Source: Phlebotomus papatasi
Taxonomy: Eukaryota > Arthropoda > Insecta > Diptera > Psychodidae
Assembly: GCF_024763615.1 (NCBI RefSeq)
Contig: NC_077222.1
Coordinates: 86,800,001-86,864,000 of the forward strand
Reading direction: 5' to 3'
Length of the DNA stretch: 64,000 nt
Position numbers and translations under genes: made by a program. Positions 1 to 10,469 of the stretch are shown here, in pieces (position 1 is the first letter of the stretch; each line of letters opens with the position of its first letter). The notes under the pieces were generated by a model, which did no database searches, was not told the origin of the DNA, and worked only from the letters and a program-made list of their open reading frames with translations.

Positions 1-690
1 TTTCATTTTCTACACAAAAATACATTTTTTTTTTTAATTTTCTGTTTCCTCCAGAGAAAAACCTTCTGTGGATGTTTTTCTGAAGTTTACAAAAAAAAAA
101 CCAAAAATTTCAAAATTGTTTATTTTTATCACTGAAAGTCAAAGGAGAAGCTCCGTGACATGATTTTTTATTTTGTCTAAATGTCTCAACTATTTTATGT
201 TCTTTTATATTTTTTTTCTTTTATTTATAGTAATTAAAACTAACTGTAGAAAGTATTAGAAAATCACATATTTTACAAAATATTTTCATCTTCGCTTATG
301 GATTAAATTGAGTGTGTTGTGTTGGTGTTTCCTTTACGTTAAATTATGCGTTCAATGGATCAAATGGGTCAATGATTTTATTTACAAGATGACTATTTTT
401 TGCGGGGAAGTTGCTTTTTTTCGCTATTATTTCTTGCAATATTTCAAATTCTTTTTTTCTTTTTAATTCTTCTCTATGTGCTTTTTATAATCTGTTTTTC
501 TTCGTGAAGAATACCGATCGCTGTGAAAGGCTAATCCAAATGACGATTGCGCATAAATCTCGAAGCATTACATGGATTTTTTTTATGTTTTAGAAAAAGT
601 TCTCAAAAGTTTATAAGAGATTTACAAGGGGCAAACAACTGACCAAAATTTCATGTTGTAGAATCAATATTCACAAAATATTTACAATTT
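1..690. other. AT-rich flank, nothing recognised
   Basis: Poly-T and poly-A rich DNA. Two TGTAAATA octamers (Pumilio-type sites) occur on the minus strand near 378 and 678. At about 12 kb below the stop they are probably outside the pum transcript. No coding potential was seen. Confidence 0.5.
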
Positions 691-725
691 TATATGGGAA
701 GAAGAAAATATTCGAATATTTCCCT

Positions 726-830
726 AAATATTCGCGATATTCGCAATATTAAGGAAATATTCGCGATATTCGCAATATTCAGGAAATATTCGCGATATTC
801 GCAATATTCAGGAATTATTCGCGATATTCA
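726..830. repeat. 29-bp tandem repeat, about 3.6 copies
   Basis: The unit AAATATTCGCGATATTCGCA plus ATATTCAGG recurs at 726, 755, 784 and 813 with only one or two changes. Each unit contains the 10-bp palindrome ATTCGCGAAT-like core and several ATATTCGC half-sites. Degenerate copies trail on to about 860. Confidence 0.85.
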
Positions 831-1079
831 TGATGTTTACGAAGTATTCGCAATATTCACGTTGGTAGATGTTCTAGACTCGCGAGTTGGAGATTTAAGA
901 AAATGTGAATTTGTTTGGAATTAACGAATCTTTAATAAGGCGATTGATCATGGATAATTTTTTTTAAGTATTTATTTCAATTTATACTGTTGTTCGATCT
1001 CCGTTAGGAGGATAAAATCTCTCCGGAAGAGTCTGATGATCCTCTTCGAACAGGAAAACATAAACAATTTTTGCCGAGA

Positions 1080-1710
1080 AATAGGAGACCAGCGTGAGTT
1101 GCAAAATCGAAAAATCGTGCGATTTCTTCCTCAGAGATCTTGAGATCACAGGATTCTTGCACAGTCATTCCACGATTGCGAGATATCTCATTTCAAATAT
1201 TGAAAAATTGCATGATTTGTAGAAATAAATGATTTCTTACTCAGAAATCTAAAGATCACACGATCACTTGTTTAAAGATCGCAGAATCGCACGATTTCTT
1301 GCTCAGACATCGCTAAATCACACGATCATCTATTCTGAAATTGCGAAATTGCATAATTTCTTGATCAAACATCGCAATTTCATAAGATTTCTACAGGATT
1401 ACATTAGATCACACTATCACTTGCTCAGAGATCGCAAGATTGCACGATTTCTTACTAGAACATTGATAAATCTCACAATAACTTATTCACAGATCTCAAT
1501 TTCTACAGGAGATCGTTATATCGCAAGATTACTTGCTCAGAGATCACAAGATCGCATGATTTATTGCTCAGACATCGACAAATCACATGATCATTTGTTC
1601 GGATATCGCAAAGTCGAACGATTCTTTGCAGAGACATAGCAAAATCGTACAATTTCTGCATAGAGATCGCTAGAACGAACAAGTTCTTGTTCAAAGATTG
1701 TAATATCACT
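1080..1710. repeat. degenerate short tandem repeat rich in GATCGC and GATTTCTTGCTCAG
   Basis: Phrases such as CACGATTTCTTGCTCAGA and GATCGCAAGATTGCACGA recur about every 30 bp with many substitutions. This explains the open frames on both strands here; no coding signal is supported. The array looks old compared with the one at 726-830. Confidence 0.6.
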
Positions 1711-2104
1711 TCTTCATAACAACCTTACATAACAGCTTCCATTCTATTTTAATGCGATATAACAGCCTGATTGTGCATTTAATTTTTCTCGGATTTAAAG
1801 ATTTTTAAGGTGTAATTCAGATAATCGTTCTTTGAATGTATTCCCTTGTGACAAAAAATTAAGTCAGGTCAAATCGTTTACTAAATAGTACTCCATAACG
1901 CAAGGATAATTCTCGCAAGTGTACGGGAAACTAAACTTTGAATCTACAACTTTGAATATCGTAGACAGAACAGAAATCTATAAAATTCCTGAAATTAATC
2001 AATTGGCCGTTTCGTCTAACTGCCAAAGAATCGTTACATAAAGTTTAAAAATTGTCATGGACACATGTCATTCACGGCTCGTTTTGTCAATTAAAATTAG
2101 CCGT

Positions 2105-3080
2105 CATATCGATAGAACTAAGAACAAATCGATCGATTTCTTGATAGAATGTCGATACTGTCCCAAATTTATTCTTCAACATTGTTTGTCCCAAAAGAAA
2201 ATCCAATTTTAAAATATACCAATTTTTCTTGGTAATAGACAACATTGGACATAAGAATGTTTATATTTGTGTTCCTGTCGACTAACAAAAAATCGATCGA
2301 TATTCTAATAGAATGGTAATATTGTCCCAGATTTGTTGAAAGAAATTGTCCCAAAAACTCTAATCTCGACATGTATCTTTTTCTATCAATTGATACCATT
2401 CGACTTATTGATAAAACGTTTTGATATCGTTGTCGAATAACGGCAAATCATGGGAAATTCTAATAGAATGCCAATCGACATGCATTATAGGATACTGTCC
2501 TAAAACGAACTGTGACCTCAATATGTATCGTTTTTCCACCAATTAAGATCTTTTGGCAATTTGACAGAAATGCTTACTACATTTTCGTCTCTGTCGACTA
2601 GTGACAACGACGAATAGATAGATATTTTAATGGATTGTTGATAATGTTCTAGTTTTCATCTAGGACACTGTCCCAAAACAGAATTTAATCCCAGAGTATA
2701 TCAATTTTAATTAAGCAATATAATTCGACTTGATGATAAAAGATTTACATTTTTCTAGCTAACGAGAAAGATTCAAGTAAGATGTCGTCAATCGACATGC
2801 ATTATAGGACGCTGTCCCAAAACACGACAAATCGATCGATTTTCTTTTAGAATTCAAATACTGTCCGACATTTGTTGTTCTCTTTGCCCAAAAAAATCGG
2901 ATTTCGATATGTAGTAGTTTTTCCTCTTTTACTGATTAATATTCTTTGACATATTGATAAAATGTTTACACCTTTTGGATGACAACTAACGACAAATTGT
3001 ACGACATTTTGATAGATTGTCGATATTTTTCCAGATGTCTTGCGATCTCAATATTGATACCCAAACGAAAACTTATCGAC
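2105..3080. repeat. degenerate satellite-like array, period roughly 170-190 bp
   Basis: Shared blocks recur at about 2118, 2283, 2455, 2611, 2785 and 2990. They are AATCGATCGATTTCTTGATAG-like sequence followed by GAATGTCGATA and ACTGTCCCAAA, and then CGACATGTATC/TTTTTC and TTGATAAAA. Individual units differ by many substitutions and small indels. No terminal inverted repeats were found, so a tandem origin is favoured over a transposon. Confidence 0.6.
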
Positions 3081-3104
3081 ATATTGAACGTGTAAATTTT
3101 TGTA

Positions 3105-3337
3105 CAGTAGACTCTCGTTCAATCGGTTCTTTTTCAATCGGGCGCAAAATTTTGTTGACAAATTTCATGTTTGATTTTAAAGCAAATTTGTACAAATTCG
3201 CTGTAGTTCTTCTTGTTTTATCGTAATCCTTTATATTTGAGCGCTTTTTGTGGAATTTACAATGATTTTGATGCTCAAATCTCTCGATAATTTGGATGAC
3301 ATTTTGCCCCATATGCCCGATTGAGAGAGAGTCTAGT
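3105..3337. mobile_element. MITE, TA-flanked, CAGTAGACTC termini (copy 1)
   Basis: The left end CAGTAGACTCTCGTTCAATC follows a TA. The right end GCCCGATTGAGAGAGAGTCT is its inverted counterpart. It is 233 bp and non-coding. A second copy in the opposite orientation lies at 41124-41347. Terminal CAGTAGA- and TA duplication suggest a Tc1/mariner or pogo-type transposase (inference). Confidence 0.85.
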
Positions 3338-3472
3338 TGGCAAGTAACAACAACTTGGTCGACATTTTGGTAAAATGTCGATCGATATTCATTTCAGATT
3401 AGTGTTCGAAAAACCGTTATGTCAATATTACGTTCTGTCAAATTACTACTATTAATTTACTTCAGAGGCGTG

Positions 3473-3590
3473 CAAGAACCGTTGAAACCGAATAAATGTC
3501 AAATGAAACATGTACGTCAATAGTCAAAATGCTACTATAACAAACTTATTTTGACGTTAATTCGGTTTCAACGGTTTTTACACACCTCTG
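3473..3590. mobile_element. hAT-type MITE with 8-bp target duplication
   Basis: The 118-bp element begins CAGAGGCGTGCAAGAACC and ends in the inverted ACGGTTTTTACACACCTCTG. The inverted repeats are about 32 bp. It is flanked by perfect 8-bp direct repeats ATTTACTT (3465-3472 and 3591-3598). CAGRG-type ends and 8-bp duplications are the hAT hallmark. Confidence 0.9.
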
Positions 3591-3599
3591 ATTTACTTT

Positions 3600-6035
3600 A
3601 TAACCAATTAACGTTTTCATCACGAAAAATCGTGATAAATTGACCGAAATAAGTTCACAATCGCCATTCAGATTAACCTGACTAAAAATGCAGAAATAAA
3701 TGAAATGGGAAAAGAAATGCGCGTGAAAATGACTTGTTTTTCATTTGATAATATTATACATATAAATTACAATATATTTATATAATGTACAAAATGCACT
3801 GATGGACTTCACATTAAGACTTCGGGTTATTTATCAATTTAATAAATTTTCATTACGGTCCTATTCGGTTTATCACCATTTTTGTGGCGGGTTTTGTGAC
3901 TTTTGCATGATCTCTTGTTTTTTTTATTAAAACGACAATTTCAAGACCGATTGAGATTATTTTCTTTTTGAAAAAGTTAGTGTTAAATAAATTTGCAAAA
4001 TTGACGTCTTCGAAACGACTGAGAATTTTACCTTTTCATTTTTTGAATGGATAATAACGACAGGATCTTTGTACAGCGATATACATAGTCTGTAATAGTT
4101 TTTTTTTACCTTTCATATTTATAATTCACTAACAAATACCATTTTTTTCAATATTTAATTTAGTTACATACACTTGTTTTTTTTTCACCTAATATTTTCA
4201 TAATTAAAATTTCTTACAAGATGAATTCGTGACACTATCTTCAGTTAAAGGGATCTCTTTTATATAAAATTTTCTTTATCTTTTTTTCTTAATTCTTTTT
4301 TTTTCTTTTCTTTACACAAAATGAGAATTCCAATTAATCCGAGATTTTAAAACCACTTCAAAACTTTCAAGCATCATTATCAGTCTTCATTTAGCAAATT
4401 TTTTTATCCCTTATCCAGGGGGATTTTTCTCATTTTTTTTCTTTAGCTTTTTTTTAAATCTTAAATTATAGTTTTTTAATTTTTTTTTCTGATAGAAAAT
4501 GTCCCTTCAACTGAAATCCTTCAGCCAAATTTGAATACTTTTCTCAGTATCTCTGTCAAACTTTTTTTTTTACACATGCATGTTTAATGTAATGTTTTTT
4601 TTTATTAAGAATAATTTCTTTTTTTTTAAATACTATTTAGACTACACTAAAAAATTGTTTTTTTTTCTTTTAATTTTATCATGCAAGTTATGCATCTATT
4701 TTTCTGTTTTTTATCAATTGCATACACAATTACTTTTTTTTCTTGATTTTATGTGTTATTACATCTTTATCTAATGCTTCTGCGAGAATAAAAGAACTTT
4801 GAAAACTCAGTATGAGGTGAAAAAAAATTGAAACTATATTAAGCAACTAGTAAGACTGTTAGAAAAATTACAGAAAAATATAATTTAAAAAAATATCTAG
4901 TCTATTCGAAATTATCTAAAAATAATATTTTATAAATGAAATTATGAAAAAGCACTATTACTTTACTAAAAAAAAATAATAATAATATACAAGTAAAATA
5001 AAGTGAACTATATCCCTAAAGTGAAACTTATGAACGATCATTACAGTTTTGAAATGCAATTGAATCCTTAAAAAAAACGTGTGAGAAGAAATATTGTGAA
5101 CAAAAATTCATTAATCTCTTCTCTTTATATATCAACTACCTAGAATAATTTATGTATTTATGTATAAAACACACTCTACAATTAAAGTTTTTATCAGTTT
5201 CTTTTTTTTTATTCTGTTTCTATAGCATAAAGTTATTGATATTCGAAAGACTTGTTATTATAGAAAAATGGATGATATTTTTTGTTGTTGAAAAATGGGA
5301 GACACTACATTTTACACTATATAATTCTTGGACGCAGGCAAAAATGTTTTTCTTATAATTCTTTTTTTTTCTGGATTAGATTAATACGGCATTTACTATT
5401 CTGCTCCTTCCATCATCTCTTGTTCTATCCACTAGAATTTACTTGATCATTTTTTCTTAATTGGAAAAAAGTATTCAGAGATTTTTCTGTATGTTCCATA
5501 ATCTTTAATTTTCTCTGTCACCATAAATTAAAAAGGCCCGTTAGAAATGTTTTAGTTCAGCTCCTTTTTTTATTTAGGAAAGTTATTTTGCGCTATTTTG
5601 CTGTATTTTTCCTCATTTTTCTTCATCTCCAATTTATTTTTTTTTTTATTATTTGCAATTCGCTCTTGTGGCATTTTTATTTACTCATTGAATAATTTAC
5701 ATGCAATCCAAAAAAAAACTTTTATCTCTTTATATTTTAGAAAATACCATTTTCCAATTTTTGCTACAATTTTAATTGGGATGTTGCTATGGGATTAATT
5801 TATTGAGCTTTTGCACAGCTTCGAAATTTACATTTTGCCATTTCCAAATCAAAAGCTCAGCAAAATGATTTTCTTTGACGATTTCTCAGGGATGTCTGTT
5901 TTTTTTTCAGCCAAGGATGTTGGTAAGAGAAAAAAAGGAACTCAAGATGTTTCCATCTAATTTCTATTGACTTTAAACTTTTTGGACAGTACATTATTCA
6001 ATATTTGAGATTTACTGAAAAGAAAATTCACTTAG
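3600..6035. other. T-rich non-coding stretch
   Basis: Long oligo-T runs dominate between 4.1 and 5.8 kb. Phe-rich open frames here are by-products of these runs. No repeat family, RNA gene or exon was recognised. Confidence 0.5.
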
Positions 6036-6039
6036 AGAC

Positions 6040-6545
6040 TTTGCAATGTAGGCAAATCCATTTCTCCAATTTTTGATACTCAATTGATCATACTTCCGGT
6101 TCTACTCAATCGAATTACCCAAACCAAAGTGCAAACGAAAGGCCTACAACTTACTAAAACAAGAATAGTTTATGGAAGTAAAACCAAAGGCGCTGTCTTT
6201 TGTTATCTTCTATTTGATCTATTTAAGAATGAACTGTAGACACTTAAAATTTCTTATCGCGTTGTTTGATTGGAATAAGTCTTTAAATACCTTCGAACGC
6301 CAGTCAATCAATCAAGGATAATGCATTACAAATATTTTGCAGCTTGGATTCTTTGAAAATTGTTAACTATTCGCTTCCGCGCCTGAAATGTAGGCAAAAC
6401 CGTTTTTCAGGATTTTGATACTTAAATGATCATAGTTCCGGTTCTACTGAACCGAATTAATTAATGTCAAGTGCAAACGAAAGTACTTCAACTTTCTAAA
6501 ACAAGCCAAATTTGTGGAACTAAAACCAAAGGGATTACCCTGATG
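6040..6545. repeat. two direct copies of a ~155-bp segment
   Basis: 6045-6200 and 6386-6545 share GAAATGTAGGCAAA, TGATCATA.TTCCGGTTC, GTGCAAACGAAAG and AACTAAAACCAAAGG in the same order. They are separated by about 185 bp of unrelated sequence. This could be tandem duplication or two remnants of one element. Confidence 0.65.
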
Positions 6546-6546
6546 C

Positions 6547-6790
6547 ATAGAACCGAAGAAGTGCGACCGGTTTTAGTGTATTTTTTTCCCTGTTTTCGTA
6601 CACATTTCACGAGATATCTCCAAAACAACGTAGGTTGCCAATTTAGAATTCTCGGTTGCCTCTTCGTTATTAAATTGGCTTTTATTTTGAATTAGTATTT
6701 TTGCTAATTCATTCTACAATGACAGAAAACAGCTAATAAACTCAAAAGTTTTTTCGGCTCGCTAGAAACATAGGAAATGTCATGCCCCTG
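6547..6790. mobile_element. truncated copy of the hAT-like MITE at 27808-28074
   Basis: It matches the 27.8-kb element from GTGCGACCGGTTTTAGTG through TTTTTTCGGCTCGCTAGAAA to the terminal AATGTCATGCCCCTG-like end. The left terminus and an 8-bp target duplication are not visible, so the left end is probably lost. Confidence 0.7.
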
Positions 6791-6954
6791 CTTAGAATAG
6801 TAGAAATACATTCTATTGGTACAGACCATTGCAGATAGCTTTAAACACTTTCAATTGAATGCTTTCAAATCCTAACGAAACAAAACTAATTGATGTGACT
6901 GAAATATTTTGATGAATAATCGATGAAAATTAAGGTAAGGGCCACCTTAAAAAA

Positions 6955-7330
6955 ACAAATTTTTTCCGCAAGATTTTGGTTTGGACTTTAGGCCTTCTTT
7001 AGTAAGAAATCCTCTAGGTCTGGCCACTAAAGAAGATTTCTTGACTAAGGAAGTTTAAATATCTTGGAATTTTTTTCACTTAGAATTGAATATTGGAGGT
7101 AAATGATCCTAGATTCCAGAAAAAAACAATAAAATTGGTTGTTATTTGGAATTGTGAGACCTTCGGGAACTGGGCTAAATACCTCTAGTCTAAAGACTGT
7201 ATTAATGTAGAAAAAATCTGCTTCTTCAGAAGAAATGTTCTTAAAAAAATGCTCCAAGGTATAGCTAGATGCTTGCAAAAAATATTTTAGATTTGGATAT
7301 CTTTGTACTTGACAATTATTTATAAAAAAC
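6955..7330. repeat. dispersed repeat related to 57230-57545
   Basis: The phrases AAATTGGTTGTTATTTGGAA and GACCTTCGGGAACTGG recur, partly inverted, around 57350-57500. Boundaries are unclear and no terminal repeats are clear. Confidence 0.4.
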
Positions 7331-7585
7331 AATTATTCATTCAGAGTCCCAAAAGAGACTAAAGAAATTTATGATAACTTTTCCGTTATTTATTCATCAA
7401 AATTGCTAATTCAATGACCGAAAATGTTCTGTTTTCCTATTTAAAACCACAATTTATTCTTTTGAATGGTTGTTTTTTTGTGGTAGTTCAAAATTAATTA
7501 ATCATCAGATATTTTTCTAAAATTTAAATACGGATTAACGGTCAATGAAAACTTTAACAGTAAAATTGAACAAAAGAAAGATCTA

Positions 7586-7724
7586 GGTGGAGCGACTTTG
7601 AGCTGTGGGCATACATTGTTATTTTTCGCATATTTCTAATGGAAACTAATGAAGCAGCTTCATTTAGAAATAGGCGAAAAAGTCGTATAACAATCTAGCC
7701 CAACAGCTCAAAGTAGCCCCACCT
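7586..7724. mobile_element. palindromic MITE (GGTGGAGCGACTTTGAGC termini)
   Basis: The left arm GGTGGAGCGACTTTGAGCTG mirrors the right arm CAGCTCAAAGTAGCCCCACC, with TA immediately to the left. It is about 139 bp and non-coding. No other copy was found in the window. Confidence 0.75.
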
Positions 7725-7961
7725 CTTCCTACTGTTTTACCTAAAATATTTAAATTGTTCTGTTGCATACTTTAGAGCCGAAATTTAATTAATTAAAAAA
7801 AAAGAATTAAGAAATTCCTAGACTCAAGAAAACAATATTAAAAATTGTTTTGTAGGGGTATAAACACGATTTTCTCCAAGCTGCAAATAATAAGATCATT
7901 CTTGTTCAAATGAAATTGTAATTAATTCCTTTTCATAACAGTTTTTCTTAAGATTTTTTTT

Positions 7962-8127
7962 AGTGATTTGGAGGATTTCGGTCTGATTTGAGATTTTCTC
8001 ACTGTTTTAGAGATTCAAAAGGAAAAAATCTGTCCTTTTTCTTCCATTTTCCGGTCTTTGTTTTCTCTTTGCTCATCTGAAATAGTGAGAAAATCTCAAG
8101 TGTCCCAAATTACTTTATTTTACCCTA
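7962..8127. mobile_element. degenerate MITE related to 18227-18429
   Basis: The inner arms GAGATTTTCTCACTGTTTTAG and CTGAAATAGTGAGAAAATCTC are inverted. The right end CCCAAATTACTTTATTTTACCCTA resembles the other family member. The left terminus is decayed. Confidence 0.55.
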
Positions 8128-8350
8128 AGACAGAAAAAAACGAAAACAAGATCTAGCTTTCGCGATCATCGCCTGTTGCATCCCATCAGACTTAAGGCAT
8201 TAAAATTCCCATGGAAATTGTTACAGGACACTTAGACAGGATCAGGAATTTCAAACGTTCAGATTACTATTCAAAAAAGTGACACTGAATTAAGTTAATG
8301 GCCCCAGTCTGAAACAGTCCTTTGAATAACAAGCTCAATACGAGAAAGTA

Positions 8351-8993
8351 GGGTAGAGTAAAGTACCCATGCTTCGTACTATCCCAAGCTTCGTAATAAC
8401 TAAATTTTTCCAATGTTTCTCAATATATGTGACACATCCCAACCATATTTTGAAAACGGAAAATTGGCCTGTTTTTTTTATTAATAGGGTAAGTGTGCCA
8501 AATTTCGACATAATTGCATGCAAGCGTCAAAGTCTCAAGTTTGAAATGTAATATTTTAAATGCAAATTGAGTTTTTTTTATACTTTTTTATAAAGAGTCT
8601 TGCTTGGAACCTTGTAAAGAGTTTACCGTTGTTATTTACTCGTAAAATCATTCCTAATACATTTTAAAATGGATAAAACTATAGACATAGCTTTGGTGCC
8701 CTATTTCGGCCACCTTCATTTTCATAGTTCCTTGCCCTTCGGAAATTCTTCCAATATCTTTTTCACGTCATCTCGTTTGTCGAAGCTACATGTTTTGTTA
8801 TTCTTTTGCATTGTATAATCTCTAGAGTATGTAAAATCTAAAAGTTCATGGAAATTCGAGGAACAAAAAAGCTGGCCGAAATTGTAAGCTCACCGCACAC
8901 TTCCCTTTATTGTGGAATAACATTTGTTCAGAAATATTGAAAAATTTAGTCATTATGAAGCTTGGGATCGTACAAAGCATAGGCAATTTCCCT
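8351..8993. mobile_element. TA-flanked MITE family B, copy 1, split by a second element
   Basis: The left end GGGTAGAGTAAAGTACCCAT, then GCTTCGTACTATCCCAAGC, mirrors the right end GCTTGGGATCGTACAAAGC...GGCAATTTCCC. TA lies on both sides. Removing the insert at 8487-8907 leaves about 221 bp. This matches the sizes of the uninterrupted copies at 9109-9340 and 20206-20423. Confidence 0.85.
8487..8907. mobile_element. TA-flanked MITE family C, copy 1 (nested in family B)
   Basis: It begins GGGTAAGTGTGCCAAATTTC and ends TCACCGCACACTTCCCT, with TA at 8485-8486 and 8908-8909. It is about 421 bp and non-coding. It is related to the inverted copy at 41383-41949, and similar terminal sequence recurs near 52855-52900. 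Confidence 0.8.
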
Positions 8994-9000
8994 TACCTTT

Positions 9001-9108
9001 AAAATGGGGCCCTTTTAAAATAGATCTTTTTTCTCCTATTTTTAAATAGAACTAGACCTTATCATAAAGCAAATTAGTCTCAGAATTAGTTTGTGGAGCT
9101 AAATTATA
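9001..9108. mobile_element. partial copy of the GGGGCACC family
   Basis: AAATGGGGCCCTTTTAAAAT, then CTCCTATTTTTAAATAGAAC, CCTTATCATAA and TTGTGGAGCTAAATTA match the intact elements at 9351-9530 and 62771-62914. The right part is missing where family B copy 2 begins. Confidence 0.6.
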
Positions 9109-9340
9109 GGGGAAAGTTCCCATGCTTGATATCATTGGAAGCTTCAATGATATTCAATTCGTAATGACTATTTTTTTCCTATGTTTCTCAATACACGTGA
9201 CTCCGCAATATATTTTATAAACTAACCATTTTCTCATAGTTATTAAAATATGGTCGCGATGAGTCACATATATATTGTGAAACATAGAAAATTTAGTCAT
9301 TACGAAGCTTCCAGTGGTATCAAGCATGGGCACTTTCCCC
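9109..9340. mobile_element. TA-flanked MITE family B, copy 2 (intact)
   Basis: It begins GGGGAAAGTTCCCATGCTTG and ends CAAGCATGGGCACTTTCCCC between TA dinucleotides. It is 232 bp, and the arms extend inward through AATGACTA...CCTATGTTTCTCAATA. No coding capacity. Confidence 0.9.
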
Positions 9341-9350
9341 TATTTTGGTA

Positions 9351-9530
9351 GAGGGAAGTGGGGCACCTTTGAAATTGGAATTTTTCTGATAATTTTAAGT
9401 GAAACTGAGCCATATAATAATACAATTTAGCTTCTCAATCTTTTAGTGTAGCTAAATTATATCAGGATAAGGCTCAATTTTATATAAAAATAGGTGAAAA
9501 AGCCCAATTTCAAAGGTGCCCCACTTCCCC
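9351..9530. mobile_element. TA-flanked MITE family AA (GTGGGGCACC termini), copy 1
   Basis: The left arm GAGGGAAGTGGGGCACCTTT and right arm AAAGGTGCCCCACTTCCCC are inverted over about 27 bp. It starts only some 10 bp after the end of family B copy 2. Internal GTAGCTAAATTATA and AAGGCTCAATTT recur in relatives at 9001, 9660-9822 and 62771. Confidence 0.85.
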
Positions 9531-9659
9531 TTATTCCAATTTTCTAATCCAGTTGAAGTTCACCATTTTACGTCTGTTTGTGATTTTTCCTGTCCGATTC
9601 GATACCCGACTGGAAGAAAATCAGTTTTCCATCCACTCTGGTATATTTTGTACTTACCA

Positions 9660-9822
9660 AAAGTAATTTTTTACAGGTTTAAATTGGGGTAGCTTAAAAA
9701 TATGGCTTTTTTTTATTTTTAAGTGGAACTTGACCTTATCGTGATATAACTTTTCCACAAATGAATTGTGAAGCTAAATTAGAATTTGATAAAGCTCAGT
9801 TCCACTTAAAAACAGAAGAATA
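9660..9822. mobile_element. degenerate relative of family AA
   Basis: AAATTGGGGTAGCTTAAAAA, AGTGGAACTTGACCTTATCG, GTGAAGCTAAATTA and AAAGCTCAGTTCCACTTA form an imperfect inverted pair and match family AA internally. The outermost bases are lost. Confidence 0.5.
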
Positions 9823-9830
9823 GTGTCCTA

Positions 9831-10060
9831 GGTGTAAATTCTGAGATGCGTTATTTTTTCATGTGAGAAACTCACGGTTTTTAGATCGTTTCCTGTAAGC
9901 GTTTGGTGAAGCTTTCACAAAAAGTGTCACGTGAAACACTTACAGCATCTTAGAATTCACATGAAAATTTTTACGAAATCTTGACAAAATGCTTATTAAA
10001 GGTGATCTCAGAGCCGTGAATTTCTCACGTGAAAAACTCACCATATCAGAATTCATACCC
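9831..10060. mobile_element. MITE with ~48-bp terminal inverted repeats
   Basis: The left arm GGTGTAAATTCTGAGATG...CATGTGAGAAACTCACGG is mirrored by CCGTGAATTTCTCACGTG...CAGAATTCATACCC. TA dinucleotides lie at 9829-9830 and 10061-10062. It is 230 bp and non-coding. It is the last element before the likely pum 3' UTR. Confidence 0.88.
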
Positions 10061-10164
10061 TAGTTTTAAATGTGTTCAATTCAAAATGGTCCCACTTCCC
10101 ACTAAGTGTACAGAATTTCACTGAGTGCGATTCTTAGGACACTTTTAATTTCAGAAAAAATTCT

Positions 10165-10215
10165 GGTGATCTCATTCAGAATCGAACCCAGGACCCTTGC
10201 GTCAAAGAGCAAGGG
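10165..10215 (-). repeat. tRNA-like remnant (B-box only)
   Basis: The minus strand reads GGTCCTGGGTTCGATTCTGA, a good RNA polymerase III B-box, next to a small CCTTGC.../GCAAGG hairpin. No acceptor stem or A-box was found, so a decayed tRNA-derived SINE is more likely than a tRNA gene. Confidence 0.35.
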
Positions 10216-10469
10216 TTTAAAAAATTGAATTAAAAATACCATCCAAAAAGTCTAAGTCACTTCTATTCCTCTTTTAATCAGCAAATGCCACAATATGAAT
10301 CTTCTGCGGAAGGTTAAAGAGAAGAAAAGGGCAAAAAACAAATTAAAAATCCGCGTGATTGGAAAAAAGTGACAATATCGAATACATAGAATTGCATTGA
10401 GAGATATCCTTTAAAAAGTATAGAACATTAATTATACATATTCCAAGTTAAACAGTGTCACTACAATTT

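Noticed and set aside
370..690. TGTAAATA octamers on the minus strand as Pumilio autoregulatory sites
   Set aside because: They are about 12 kb below the stop codon and beyond a MITE cluster, probably outside the 3' UTR. Such octamers are frequent by chance in AT-rich DNA.
4580..5798. Phe-rich frames that look like transmembrane proteins
   Set aside because: Products of oligo-T runs; no other coding feature.
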